A stretch of 64,000 nt of DNA from positions 40,871,001-40,935,000 of the forward strand of contig JAZHRO010000003.1 of NCBI GenBank assembly GCA_037157565.1, written 5' to 3'. The position numbers were made by a program, and so were the translations under genes. The stretch's first letter is position 1; each line of letters opens with the position of its first letter. Below, one piece after another: positions 11,335 through 23,128 of the stretch. The notes below the pieces were generated by a model. That model searched no databases. It saw only the letters and a program-made list of their open reading frames with translations, and was not told the DNA's origin. This DNA comes from Thalassia testudinum (Eukaryota; Streptophyta; Magnoliopsida; Alismatales; Hydrocharitaceae).

Positions 11335-12696
11335 GCACTACCGTAGGAAGAATTGGGGGGATAAGAAGGGAAAAGAGATGAGAGAAATGACGCCGCAAAG
11401 GTACACTTGATGACAAATCAATGCAGTCAAATTCCTAACCTCTACAGTGTGCCCTTAGACCTAAAGATCTAAGTTACCTGTTATCACGGACTACGGAACC
11501 GAATGCGAGCACCGCGGAACCACCGGGACAGATTGAAAGGCCATTTGCCCCAGTCTTGGACACTCGATAGCACGCGGGAACTCTAACCAGCATGTAGACG
11601 CTACACGCAGGTAGTTAGACCTCCAATCCTTACGAAGGGTCAAGTTACTACCAGTTTTAGTTAGAGGCTTAGGGTCAAGTGCTTTTGGAATGTGAAGGGC
11701 GTTGTTTACGGGTAATGCCCAAGTGATTGATTTTCAGAGTGTGTAAAACAAGCATGCAATGGGGAAATCTCCACGAATTGAAGTTTTTATTGGTGAATGG
11801 TTTTTAGAGTTTAGCCTTAAGTAGTATGAATTTTAGGATTTCGCTGAATTGCCAATTCAACCAATCTCTGGGTTTTGCAAGAATACAGGTTTTCTTCTAA
11901 GCCCAACAGACCCTTCTTCAATGTCAGTTGGTTAATGCATGCTAAAATGCAATGGGCTACCCTAAATGAAGATTTCTATGTGTGGATGAACGAATCAGTT
12001 TTAGATTTATGTGAAAGGGAGCCAAAGCACTTCAATTAAAGTGCTCCCAATCACCAGAAAAATTTCCACACAAGGCTCAATCAACAGATAAAGAAACTAA
12101 AATTGTTGGTGTTGAAATATTCGAGATCGAATCTTAGGCAAGTTGAAAAGTTGTGGTAGGGTTGGAATCAACTCAATTCCAAGTCTCCCCACCAAAAAGG
12201 TGATCCCAAATTGCAGGTAAATGAGGCAAAGAGGGTGGCAATCAATCCTTTTGTGTTTGCCTCAAAGAATACTTCACACGGCAAAAAATTCAAGAATCAA
12301 GATTCCTGGATTTTTTCTATGCGAAGTAAGGTGAGAAATCCCAGGGCGGTGGGAGTAAAGGCAATCAATCAAACAAGTGAATTTTAATCCACTTGCCCTA
12401 AGAGATCCCAAGAAGTTTTTCTAGTTTTTTTAGGTTTTAGTTTTTTTTTTATTAAGGTTACAAGTTAACCTAGGTTGCTAAAAAGAGAAGACCTACTTGT
12501 TCGGCAACGTGTGTAATGCTCCAATGCCAGCATCTTCACGCTCTTGTTCCTGCCTTGGATCTGCTCACGTCTTCAACTTCATTTGCCTGCCTTTTCCTTG
12601 CAACAGGTTCACCTGCACACCAAAAACAGAGACACCCATGAAGAGAGAAGAGAAAAATTGAAACGAATTGAATAGAAACTTACTTGAAGGCATACT
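11335..12696 (-). other. 5' leader of element B
   Basis: This is the untranslated leader between the primer site and the gag ATG. No ORF is supported. It is clearly similar to the leader of C (57478-58850), and in part to D and E (for example the CTTTTGGAATGTGAAGGG region near 11683). That supports a common origin of the four leaders. Confidence 0.7.
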
Positions 12697-12714
12697 TCCC
12701 CGACAATGGCGCCA
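12697..12714 (-). promoter_or_regulatory. primer binding site of element B (tRNA-Asp type)
   Basis: The plus strand reads TCCCCGACAATGGCGCCA. That differs at two positions (both G to A) from the 3' end of plant tRNA-Asp, TCCCCGGCAACGGCGCCA in D, counting the C/T change as well. It lies 9 bp from the LTR edge. A tRNA-Asp primer is characteristic of Athila elements. Confidence 0.85.
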
Positions 12715-13406
12715 GAAAAGGTGTGGTGTCGGACCTGAATAGGTTGTTAATATGATGATTTTATCGTTGAAGTGTGTATAGTGGTTAACCTAAATCGGAC
12801 CTAACCATCTCTTTACAAAATTTTTAACCTGGCCTACTTGATCTTATCATGGTCACTTTTAGGCCTAGGGTCAAACTCAGGGAAGTGGGATTACAAGTCA
12901 AGTTTCTACGCTTTTCCTACAATGGGTCTCTTCCATTCGTTTATTGTGTTTTTGGTGTTTTTCTATTTAGATTTTTTTATGGTAATCTTTGTCCTTGAGG
13001 CACACCCTCAAAATTAAGTTCTTGGCTTTGAGCCAAAATCGGGTTCCAAAATGGGTCTTGCTATTCGCAAGACGGAGTACCTGCAAGTCAAAAATTATCT
13101 TTTCCCTTTTATATTTTTTACCTTTTTACTAATAGGAAAGAGAAACAAAAATAAAGTAAATAAGTATATAAATATAGGTATATATTATGTATATAAAGGG
13201 GTGGGGGCGGAGGCGAAGATGGAATGTAGCACGGTGTCAAGTCGGTCGTCGTCTAGAAAGACACAACCGACAGGATGAGGTGCTGCGTGGAGTGTAGGAT
13301 GGATGGTGGAAGATGAATGCGAACACTCTTTTTTTACGCGTGTGTCAGGGAATATCAGCAACTGGTGCAGATATTCCTGCGATACCACGTATGGTAAGTA
13401 ATGTGA

Positions 13407-14132
13407 AAATATATATATATATGTATGTATATATGTAAATATATCTATATGTATATATGGTTATAAATATATAGGTATATATACATGTATACATATATAG
13501 GTGTATATATATATATAGGTATGTAGCTATATATGTATGTATGTATATGTATATATATATAGGTATGTAATTATATATATATATAAGTATATGTATAGAT
13601 AGATATATGTATAGATATATATACAAGTATATATATATGTATATATGTATATATATGTATATATGTATATGTAGTTATATAGATATAAATGTATATATGT
13701 ATGTATATATATATATATATATGTATAAGTATATGTATATATATGTATGTATAGGTATATGTGTATATGTATATATATATATAAGTATATAGATGTTTAT
13801 ATATATATGCGTATATATATATACTAATACATATTTATATAAGTACTAATATATGTATAGATATATGTATAAATATATATATATAGATATATATATATGT
13901 ATATAAGTATATATATACATGTAAATATATATATATATATATATATAGGTATATAGATATATGTATATATATATGTATGTATACTAATACATAAGTATAT
14001 AAGTACTACTATATGCATAAATATAAGTATATATATATATGTATAGATTTATTTATGTATATAAATATATGTATATATATCAATATATATATGTATACAT
14101 ATATATATATATATGTATATAATTGCGTATAG
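13407..14132. repeat. TA-rich microsatellite in B 5' LTR
   Basis: This tract of TATATG/TATACA variants is about 725 bp long. It is positionally equivalent to 2889-3560 and similar in length, as expected for the two LTRs of one element. Confidence 0.9.
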
Positions 14133-15286
14133 GTGTGTGTGTGTGTGTATGGAAGTGTGAGTGTATGTGTGTGTGAGCATTGGTAAAGAGAGTGTTGTGA
14201 GAGAGAGACAGAGCAGCCGCGCTGCTGGAGGTGAGGGAGGCGAGTTAAGACGTCCGGAGCTTCCGATCGCCATCTTGAGGTTTCCACATGCGTGCGCACA
14301 GGCACGTATGCGCGTAGAGAAGAGTATGCTAGAGGGAGTGGCCGCATGCAGAGGAGGCCGCAGCGCACCGCACTGCGTGGAAAGCAGGCGCTAGCGCTCA
14401 CAGGTGCACACGATGAAGGAAGCAGGTGAAGGTAGGCGCTGGGAGAGGCAGGCGCTATTGAGGTACGCGGGCGAGTGCGGGCGACACGGGCGGAGATGCT
14501 CGCAAGGGCGAACGGCGGTAGGGTCGCGCTGGGTGACCGGCAAAGTGAGAAACTCACCGGTCACCCCACTGTAGCCATAGTGTCGCACGGACTGGCGTGA
14601 ACGGTGGCTACAGTGTAAGGCCGCGCAGTGCAATCGGGAGCTGCAGGTGCTGTGAGTGCGGCTGGTTTGCGGTTGGCGCACGACGAAGAATATCTGCGTC
14701 GACCGGTTGCGGGCGCGGAGAAGCTCGCGACAGAGCACGCGGAGAGGGAGGCAAGGGCACCTGCAGTGACGTGTGGTGGCTTGCTGGAGTTGGTAGAGGC
14801 GTGCGGAGGTGCTTGGCTGGCCGCTGCAGAGGTGCAGAGTGGCCGATTGCAGGCGGAAGAGAGAGTGCAACAGGGCGAAGACGCGGGAGGCGGTGGTGCC
14901 TGTAGGCGCGCGCGGAGGGTGGCCTGCAGCTGTCTGCGGAATGGGCTGGGCAGCTACTGCTGCATGCTGTTGCTGCCGCCTTACCGCTGCTGCTTGAGCT
15001 TTGAGCTTCAAGCTTGAAGCTCCCACTCCAATTGCTGTCGGTGTTGGAAACATAAAAAGGAGGAAAGAGCCACCACTCCCACCGGCTCTTCGATGAGTTG
15101 GGCGGTGGTGGACTCACGGTGGTGGTTGTGCACCACCGTGAGTTGCTCCTGTCCGCCGGGTGTCTCTGAGGAGGGCCAGCGTGTGGAGGGAGAGGAAGGA
15201 GAGGACGATGGCCTGGAAGGAGAAGGTGGTGCTGCAGTGTTCTTTGGCTGGGGACCAGGCTGGCTTTGCAAAGGAGGAGCCGTGGC

Positions 15287-15296
15287 TTTTTTTATA
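15287..15296 (-). promoter_or_regulatory. TATA box in B 5' LTR
   Basis: On the minus strand CTATAAAAAAAGCC lies about 375 bp inside the sense LTR start. It is the likely core promoter for B transcripts. Confidence 0.5.
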
Positions 15297-15672
15297 GAGG
15301 AAGAAGCCATGCACGGCCATGCCTGGGCTATGCATGGCTCTTGCATGGCCTCGACAGGGAGAGGCAGCTGCAAGGAAGGGCTGGAGCAGTGAATGGCACG
15401 AAGAGAAAGGTGTTGTCCCATGCAGCCGCGGGAAGAGATTCAAAATCAAGTGAAATAAAAAATAAAAAGATGGTGAATTTGCAAAGATGCAGTTGAGAAA
15501 AAATGTTAATTGCAAGGCCACTTATTTACTCCCCTCTCCTCTCAATTAAATGCATGCATGCATGCATGTATTTTTACAATGCAACTATGGAGACCTAATA
15601 TGCGTTGGTAATGCTAGGAAATAGCACAAGACAGCACAATTGCAGGCGTATTTTTGTGGTGCAATCAGGGGT

Positions 15673-17160
15673 GAAACCTTCGAGACAACCTTAGAGACAG
15701 CTTAACCCAAATATGCTAGAGGTTGTTAAGAAGGAGATCATCAAATGGTTGGATGCAGGCTTTATATATCCAATCTCAGATAGCTAGTGGGTGAGTTCGA
15801 TCTAGATAGTGCCCAAGAATGTAGGACTCACCGTCATAAAGAATGGTATGTGTGAATCCATCCCGACCCACACTGCGACATCTTGGCAGGTCTGCATTGA
15901 CTGGAGGAAACTAAACACGGCTACCTAAAAGGACCACTTCCCTTTGTCATTCATTGATTAGATCTTGGAACGGTTAGCTGGACGAAGTTTCTTCTGCTTT
16001 CTGGATGGATACTCCAGGTATAATCAAGTAGCAATTAGCCCAGAAGATCAAGACCACATTCACATGCCCCTTTGGAACATTCGCTTTCAAGCAGATGCCC
16101 TTTGGCCTCTGCAATGCACCAGCGACATTTCAGCGTTGTATGATGGCCATCTTTTTTGACATGATCGGGGATCATGTGGAGGTATTCATAGATGACGTCT
16201 CTGTTTTCGAAGATGATTTTGCATCTTGTCTTGATAACCTCACCAAGATCCTGAAACGGTGTATTGAGGTAAACCTAGTACTATTTTGGGAGAAAAGCCA
16301 TTTTATGGTGAGGGATGGCATAGTACTAGGGCACAGGATCTCCAAAAATGGACTCGAGGTCGATCGGGCTAAATCAGAGATTATCTCCCACTTACCGCCA
16401 CCTAGCCCAATCAAGTAAATTAGATCATTCTTGGGTCACGTCGGCTTCTATCGAAGATTTATACGTGATTTCTCGAAAATCGCATGGCCTTTGACGAATC
16501 TCCTAGTTGTCGATGTCCCATTTGATTTCGACACCTCGTGTCTCAGCTCCTTCGAGACTTTACAAAGCGCTGTCTCTGATTAACAGATTCTCCAACCACC
16601 CAACTAGTTGCTCGATTTTGAAATGATGTGCAACATGTCCGATTTTGCCGTCGGTGCTGTTTTAGGCCAGCATCGGGAGAAACAACCCTTCGTCGTATAC
16701 TATGCTAGCAAGACGCTGAATGAGGCTCAGCGTAATTACATTGTCACCGAAAAGGAACTGCTAGCAGTAGTATTCGGGTTGGAGAAATTCAGATCATATT
16801 TATTAGGGTCCAAGGTCATCATTTTCACTGACCACTCCACCCTTCGGCATTTGTTGGCAAAGAAGGATGCCAAACCACAACTCATTAGATGGATCCTTCT
16901 ATTGCAGGAATTTGACATCAAAATCCACGACAAAGTCAAAAAATAGAATGTTGTGGCAGATCACCTATCCAGATTGGACCCAGACCACATTCCTTATTCC
17001 CTACCTATCCATGAACAGTTTTTGGATGAATCTCTTTTGGCAGTTCATTCTGTTAAGTTCCCTTGGTATGCGGATTTCGGGAACTACCTTGCCGCAGACA
17101 AAATTCCCACGAACCTATCCAAGGACCACAAACTCAAATTCATTGTAGAGGCCAAATAAT
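15673..17160 (+). pseudogene. reverse transcriptase and RNase H of element A (broken)
   Basis: Reading resumes with NPNMLEVVKKEIIKWLDAG, contiguous with the residues left of element B. The RT palm is recognisable: [18 protein letters not shown] and the catalytic box as FIDDVS (MDD has become IDD) near 16185-16200. RNase H follows: [45 protein letters not shown], then [11 protein letters not shown]. Many stops interrupt it, several of them TAG where relatives have Gln. It would have copied element RNA to DNA and removed the RNA strand. Confidence 0.85.
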
Positions 17161-18303
17161 ACCTCTGGAATGACCCACTGCTCTTCCGCATTGGAGCAGA
17201 TCAGATTATCCGAAGATGCATCCTAGACTCTAAGATCCCCAGTGTGTTATCTTTTTGCAACAATGATGCCTGTGGTGGCCATTTCTCTAGACGGAAAATC
17301 GCTGCAAAAATTTTGTAGTCGGGATTTTTTTGGCCAACCATCTTCAGAGATACACACGAATACGCCAAACACTGCAAACGATGCTAGTCGGTCAGTTCTA
17401 TGACCAGGAGAGACATGATGCCACTCCAACCCATCATGGTCGTAGAAGTGTTCGACGTCTGGGGCATCGATTTTATGGGCCCTTTTCCAAACTTGCATGG
17501 CTTCGAGTACATATTACTAGCTGTTGACTTTGTCTCGAAGTGGGTCGAGGCCATCCCGGCGTGACAGGCTGACTACACGACCGTCATTTCTTTCATTCGA
17601 TAGAATATTTTTGCGAGAATCGAAATACCCTGTGCTCTGATTAGCGACCGGGGAAGCCACTTCATCCATGCCCATTTCAGGTCATTATTAAAGAAATATG
17701 GGGTACATCACCACATAGCCACCCCGTACCACCCGCAGACCAATGGGCAGGCTAAAGTGTCTTAACCGTCAGATCAAGCTGATTCTCCAGAAGATGGTTA
17801 GACCAAACAGGAAGGACTGGTATGACAAATTAATCGATGCACTCTGGGCATATCGGACAGCATACAAGGCCCCACTCAAAATGTGACCATATCACATGGT
17901 ATATGGCAAGGCCTGTCACCTTCCTGTAGAGCTGGAACACTGTGCCTTTTGGGCGGTGCAAAAATGCAACCTTGACCTTGATGCAGGAGTTCAAGAACGG
18001 AAACTCCAGCTTAGCGAATTAGAAGAGATCCGACGGGAGGCCTATGAGAATGCATTAATATACAAGGACAAGACTAAGGCCTTTCATCACCGCCACATAC
18101 GGAGGAGAGCATTCATGCCCAACCAGCGAGTCTGGTTGTTTGATTCACGGCTGAAACTATTCGCGGGGAAGCCTAAGTCCAAATGGACTGGCCCATATGT
18201 TGTGATTTGTCCATATCCTAATGGGGCAGTCCAAATCAAGGACCCAAAATCTGGGCATATATCCATGATTAATGGCCAGCGCCTCAAGCCATTTTTGGCG
18301 TAG
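17161..18303 (+). pseudogene. integrase of element A (broken, catalytic Glu lost)
   Basis: This holds the remains of the zinc-binding segment (ACGGHFSRR near 17270, then HCKRC), the core (GIDFMGPFP near 17466; SDRGSHF near 17641) and an intact C-terminal open stretch at 17896-18303. That stretch carries the Athila signature KWTGPYVV...PNGAVQIKDPKSG...GQRLKPFL. The third catalytic acid is missing: NGQAKVS is read where B and C read NGQAEVS. Several stops occur, including one directly after this motif. The stop at 18301-18303 is the natural end of pol. Confidence 0.85.
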
Positions 18304-18590
18304 GAACCTCCTCCACCTGACGAGATTATCCATCTTATTGAGGGCATGTGATTGAGTTTTCGCCCAGCTGTAGGCATTAAACTCAGCACATATAGATACC
18401 ATTCGCCCCACATTCCACCATCATTTTTAAATAACCATTTTTATACATAGCATATTTTTCTTTTAGCATATTTCCTTTGCGTATATTACATGCTAACAGG
18501 TTGGCCGGTGCTGAATGTATATTTTCAGGAGCAATTCCAGGTGACTTCTACCCACTCATCCTCTGTTAGATTTATTTTCTTTTATATTCA

Positions 18591-18632
18591 TGCATGTGGA
18601 CATGCAAGAACTTAGGCATGGGGGGGTAGATA
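18591..18632 (+). promoter_or_regulatory. post-pol hairpin and internal purine tract, element A
   Basis: TGCATG / CATGCA arms enclose a TGGA loop (18591-18606). Eight bases later comes GGCATGGGGGGGTAGATA (18615-18632). The same arrangement occurs in B, C and D. The G tract resembles a polypurine tract but lies about 1.7 kb upstream of the terminal one. Confidence 0.6.
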
Positions 18633-20329
18633 CAACAAAACAGAAAAATTTTTATGCCAACATTTAGGAAAACCTCGGAGCTGCATGTAAAACGTACTTT
18701 AGGACCCTAGATAAAAGAACAATTGACTCCACCTCCATTGCTCGCATTGGGGCTAGAAATCGTCTGCAACAGCCTTTTCCAACTCACCTGCTCGCCTATT
18801 GTTCTAAATTTAGGGTCAAGCTGATTGTAACCCGATACAGGAATTTCACGAAGTACAAATTATATGAGGTTAATTGTTCATAGCATATATACATATTGCA
18901 CTCATGAATAAGATTATTTTATTAAGAGAATGCATTAGGGATTTTATCCTCTAGTTGATTCTTATAATCTGGAATCTAGTACAATTTTTCACACACACAG
19001 AATTTGCAATGGATTCACGATGAAGGCTGATAAATGTCTTCAGTCTGTCGAGAAGAAGTAGTGCTTCTTTTCCTAAACCCCTGGATAGTGTTTTGAGAGT
19101 AAGGCTGATTTTCTTCCAAAAATCCATCAAAAAGTGTGAGAAGAAGAGTAGACTGTACTGGTGCTCTAAGATTAGTGCAAGGAATCTGGAATCCTAGATA
19201 ATTAGGTGATGATACTCTGAGATTAGACATAGTTTTCGCTCTCGGTTCCCAAGTATACATTTTTGTGTGAATTTTGAGAGCTACCAAACAAGGCAATTAT
19301 GCGGAGAGCGAGTTTTCATAAAACTAGGGCTAAGGTGGATGGTTACAACCATTCTTTACAAAATCCTCGGCTAAAGGAGGGTATTGATGTCAAGGTCAGA
19401 AATACATTATCCTATCCATGTTTCCCGGTGCCGTGAGTAGGTACATCCACCAAATAAGCCACTCAGTGTCACTTGAGTACCACCAATCCTTAATAATGCC
19501 TCCTCAATAAAGTTCATGGATGTGTGGTGGATGTGTTATGTTGAAAAAAAGAAAAAGTGATGAAAAAAAATGATGGAAAAAAAGAAAAATTGAAAAAAAT
19601 TAGAAAAAGAAGAAAAAGCAAAGAAAAGAATGAATATTTAGTGTTTATTTCATCGAGGTAATACCACCAAATAAAATTGAAATCCACCAAATATGGCCCT
19701 AACCTATTTTTCTTGCATTTTTGACTGCCCGAATACTGGCTGAGGAATGCCGAATTAGTGTTAGGGTTATGAGAACTCAATTAAAGTGTTAATGCTTAGT
19801 GAGACCACCAAATATAGGTCATATACATAAATCTGGTGAAGTTGTGAGCTCTAAGAAAGAAAAGAAAAGGAAAAGAAAAAGAGTAAGAGAGAATAGATAC
19901 AAAGGAATCAAAAGGGAGCATAGTTTTTCTCGTCTTTCTCTGAGTTGAGTCACTTAGTAATCCGGGAATCTAGATTCTGTAGTACTAGTCTCTATGTAGC
20001 ACCAAGTGAGAGTGTGCCACCAAATATATAATCTTTTCCCTTAGAGATTCTCTACCTAAGCCTAAAGCTGGGGTGGAATTCATAGAATATCTTGAATACC
20101 CTGAGGGAAGAAGTCCGCCTATGCCACTAGAATTTTTACTAGGGGTCAAGTACAGGCTTTAGAGGTATATCAGTTTTCACTCGAATCCGTTGCAAAAGCT
20201 ACATAGCTGCACTTTCACGATTGTCTGGATTTCTAGAGCATAGGATGAAAACAAATCTCTTGGCATACACTTGATAAAATAATCAGTTCCTTAAGGATCT
20301 TTGCTGTAAATAATTTAGTCTTACATTTT

Positions 20330-20361
20330 CTAGGGACTAGCAAGATTTAGACATGGGGGTA
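20330..20361 (+). promoter_or_regulatory. terminal polypurine tract of element A
   Basis: A CTAG-GGA-CTAG inverted repeat is followed by AGACATGGGGGTA directly before the LTR start TGATTG at 20362. The same layout precedes the LTRs of C and D (on the minus strand). It is the expected plus-strand primer for second-strand DNA synthesis. Confidence 0.8.
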
Positions 20362-21519
20362 TGATTGCGCAACAATCATAGGTCTTAATTGACCTAGATT
20401 AAGCTAGGACTTAGCATAAGTTAAGGTTATTCATGCATACATATGCATTATCCGCATCTTTACTGCCCTTCTTTAGCTATGCATGAAATAATGTTATAAT
20501 GTGCTGATTAAGTACATTATGTAAATTGCAAGGAATAAGCTGATCAAGAGCTTGATCTGGAGCTGGATTTGAAGTTGGATCAGGAATAACGGGAGTTGCA
20601 GCAGAGTTGGAGCAGAAGGCTTAGTTTAGATGTAGGCATAATAATGTAAGGGAGTTAAAGGTTTTCTATTCTTTTAAGTAGAAATAAAGTAGTAAAATGT
20701 GAAGAACATAGGTCCATATTAGCCCTAGGATAGCTTAGGGACTTCCCCAAACCATAACCACCCTTAGATTAGATCACAATACCCTAGGAAGCCCTAAAAC
20801 ACTAGTTCCAACCCTTATCTGGACATCCAGATAAGTTATAGAACGTCCAGGACTCTTAGCCATCTCCCGCACACCTCAAACCCACTTTTGCAGTGAAATT
20901 TGATGTCCAGACACTTTGTCAGACGTCCAATTTCTGCAGAATACCCAAAATAGAACCTTGATTTCCCCCTGACTTAGATTGGATGTCCAGAACTGAAGTC
21001 TGGACTTTGGATTTTTTAGTATAAGTCATCTGATCATATATTGGATGTCTGATACTAGTCTCCAGTTCCTGTTTTGAGTTTGAGATTCAAGTCTTGATCT
21101 TGGATCTCTAGCTCCCTAGACCTAATCCCGACCCCATAGGAACTCAAATTAAGGTGTCCTAAACCTAGTACATTACCTCTAGACCTACCTAAGGACCTAA
21201 TTGTTCCTCACCAAACCCAATTGACTTAGATCAAAGTCAATTACCTTCACCTAAGTCAATTGGACTCATTGAGCCCAATTGAGCTTAGATCTTAACCCAC
21301 ACAAGTTCAATTGGACTTAGTGAGAGTCCAATTGACCTAAACCCAACCCAATTGAGTTATTCCACTCTCAATTAGGTTCACACTCATTTAATTAAACTTA
21401 GGTTAAGTTTAATTGCACTTTCCCCTTAGCAATTAGGGTTTGTAACCCTAATTCAAGACCTACACCTACCCAAACAACTTAGGACCTAACCAAAGCCACC
21501 TACCCACATAGAGCACAAC

Positions 21520-21541
21520 CACACACACACACACACACACC
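21520..21541. repeat. (CA)n microsatellite in element A LTR
   Basis: A run of about eleven CA units lies inside the U3 part of the LTR, upstream of the TATA box. Confidence 0.9.
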
Positions 21542-21749
21542 CATTCATGCACACACACTTCTATAGAGTTCTCTAGAACTCTCTTGAGGTGGCGCCACCT
21601 CTTGGTTGCGAAATTTAGCAACCAAGAGGCATTCAAATTGAGATCCACAATTTTTGGATCTCAAAGACCACCTCTATCCTCATGTGGCCGGTTACTCTTG
21701 GACTCTCTCTAGAGAGTTCCACACCTCTCTAGAGAGAAGCCACTGGGTC

Positions 21750-21758
21750 TATAAAAAG
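21750..21758 (+). promoter_or_regulatory. TATA box in 3' LTR of element A
   Basis: TATAAAAAG lies in the context GGGTCTATAAAAAGACCCC. The GGGTC and GACCC flanks are complementary. It sits in the middle of the LTR, where a U3/R promoter is expected, and comparable boxes occur in the E, D and B LTRs. Confidence 0.6.
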
Positions 21759-22732
21759 ACCCCTTGGGCAGCCAAGTGACCCCATTCACTTCCTTGGTAA
21801 TTCACACTCTTGGCTTCATTTGGTTCCATTCACGCCCACTTCCACTTAGCTAGCCACTCCACCTTCGCGAGCTCACTACCAGCACCATGGAGGACATCAT
21901 GCCAGGATGCTGGATCAATCCTCCCTCTCTCAATGGGTCGGCCTAAGCTACATTGGCCGCCCCTTGTTCTCCTCCCGGCCATTCGAAGGCCATCAGGGAC
22001 CACCCCTGAATGCCCTTTATTCTGCTAGATTTAGTTTATGCCCTCCATAATTTCTACTACTTTTATTACTGCTTAGTAGCATAGTCTTAACTCCCCTCGC
22101 AATGATGCATGCAAAATCCCCCCATTGATTCTTGTATGCAATCATTTTCTGGTAGATAGATTTAAATTCCAAGCATTTCTGTAGAAGCTTTCATCTATAG
22201 TTCTATTGCAAACAACTCTCTCACTGATTGAATGAAAAATGTTATATATATATATATGTCTCAATGTTATGAAATCACAATGAGCTTACTGTTTGCTATC
22301 ATATTTGCATGATTTAAGTTGCCTGCTTTTTAATTGTCCATCTGATTTGCAACTAAGCATGTCATTTCCCGAGGATATTGAAACTCTAATGATAGACACT
22401 TTCTCCGTAAATAGTCACCACCTCACTAGAATCGTGTGCACAGAAACTCACATGTTCACCTTCGTAATTTATTTGACGCACGTGCACGTAATCCAACTCC
22501 ATAACAAAAGTGGTGAAATCTTAGTTAGGAGAGTGGAAATCGACGTGCATTTTTAAATGAAGTAGAGCGGCAAAAAGATCGATTTCTAAGGTAAAGCAAA
22601 TGCCTCCTAGAGACGAACGACCGGGACTCAAGTCTCGTTATTTTTAGAAAATAATATCTTTGTTGGATCATATTTTGCAACTATACTACGATGCTTTTCC
22701 TATCAAAACCGTGATCTACGACTTACCCGACA

Positions 22733-23128
22733 ATGGTCTAGGTTGATATACAGGTGGCCCATAATTGGCAAAATGATTTTGTTTGGGAAAAAGAATCGAG
22801 TTCGGGTCTTTCTAGGAGTGATTCGGGTTAGTCCTCCAGTTTTGGTTGAAAGTGTTGGAGGGTTTCTAAATTGCTCCTAGAGAGCATAAATATTTTCCAT
22901 GGTGGGATCAAAAATATTTTGATCAAAATTCCCAGTCAATTCCTGTGGGAAATTAGTTGGAAACTGCTATCTAGTAGGTGTGGCATTAATGTTGCGCTGA
23001 TTTTCTCTTCGGAGAAGTTGGGGAGTGTTAGTGTGTGGAGAGTTAAAGTGTGGAGCTTATTTGTTTATGAGCTTTTCTTCCATTTTGTTTTGGTGAATTT
23101 GCATCTGGTCCAGTCATTGAGCTAACAT
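22733..23128. other. unassigned stretch between A and E
   Basis: The right part (about 23040-23125, minus strand) may continue the E gag reading (LDQMQIHQNKMEEKLINK in one frame, coiled-coil-like). The rest is not recognised. The short plus-strand ORF at 22871-23125 has no motif I know. Confidence 0.35.

Larger units (their letters stand above)
2206..15667 (-). mobile_element. Athila-like Ty3/gypsy element B, nested in A
   Basis: This is a near-complete minus-strand element of about 13.5 kb. From right to left it has 5' LTR (12724-15667), tRNA-Asp-type primer site, leader, gag-pol, 3' non-coding tail and a truncated 3' LTR (2206-4140). It is flanked by GGGGC (2201-2205) and GGGGT (15668-15672), a 5-bp target duplication with one transition. 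It is the same family as C: gag-pol is closely similar and LTR starts align (TGGTGTCGGACC in B, TGGTTGAACTTG in C). It interrupts the RT gene of A. Confidence 0.88.
12724..15667 (-). repeat. 5' LTR of element B (about 2.94 kb)
   Basis: Read on the plus strand it begins TGGTGTCGGACC and ends GGTGCAATCA, so the sense LTR runs TGATTGCACC to GGTCCGACACCA. It contains the TA-rich tract (13407-14132), a CpG-rich block and a minus-strand TATA box near 15290. ORFs of up to 220 codons within 14390-15420 are open in several frames at once and are not supported as genes. The right flank is the target duplication GGGGT. Confidence 0.88.
18304..20361 (+). other. 3' non-coding region of element A
   Basis: No supported ORF lies between the pol stop and the 3' LTR, so I see no env-like gene. 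The region contains the conserved hairpin plus G-rich tract (18591-18632), a run of AAGAAAAA-type purine tracts near 19540-19620 and 19855-19890, and the terminal polypurine tract. The segment GCATTAAACTCAGCACATATA near 18376 resembles GCACTAAATTCAGCATATATA in element D, supporting common descent of the two tails. Confidence 0.6.
15668..22732 (+). mobile_element. Athila-like element A, right segment
   Basis: This is the continuation of element A after the B insertion: remainder of RT, RNase H, integrase, a 2-kb non-coding tail, the terminal polypurine tract and the 3' LTR. It begins with GGGGT, the right-hand target duplication of B. The right edge (22732) is inferred from an LTR that starts TGATTG and ends CCGACA, like the LTR end of B. 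The 5-bp duplication of A itself cannot be tested because its left end is outside the window. Confidence 0.8.
20362..22732 (+). repeat. 3' LTR of element A (about 2.37 kb)
   Basis: It begins TGATTGCGC immediately after the polypurine tract and ends ACCCGACA. It contains a TATA box at 21750 and a U5-like segment near 22590-22640 (GCCTCCTAGAGACGAACG). The first 17 bases form an inverted repeat, TGATTG / CAATCA with a 5-base spacer. The right edge is inferred from similarity to the CCGACA end of B's LTR, because the matching 5' LTR is outside the window. Confidence 0.7.
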
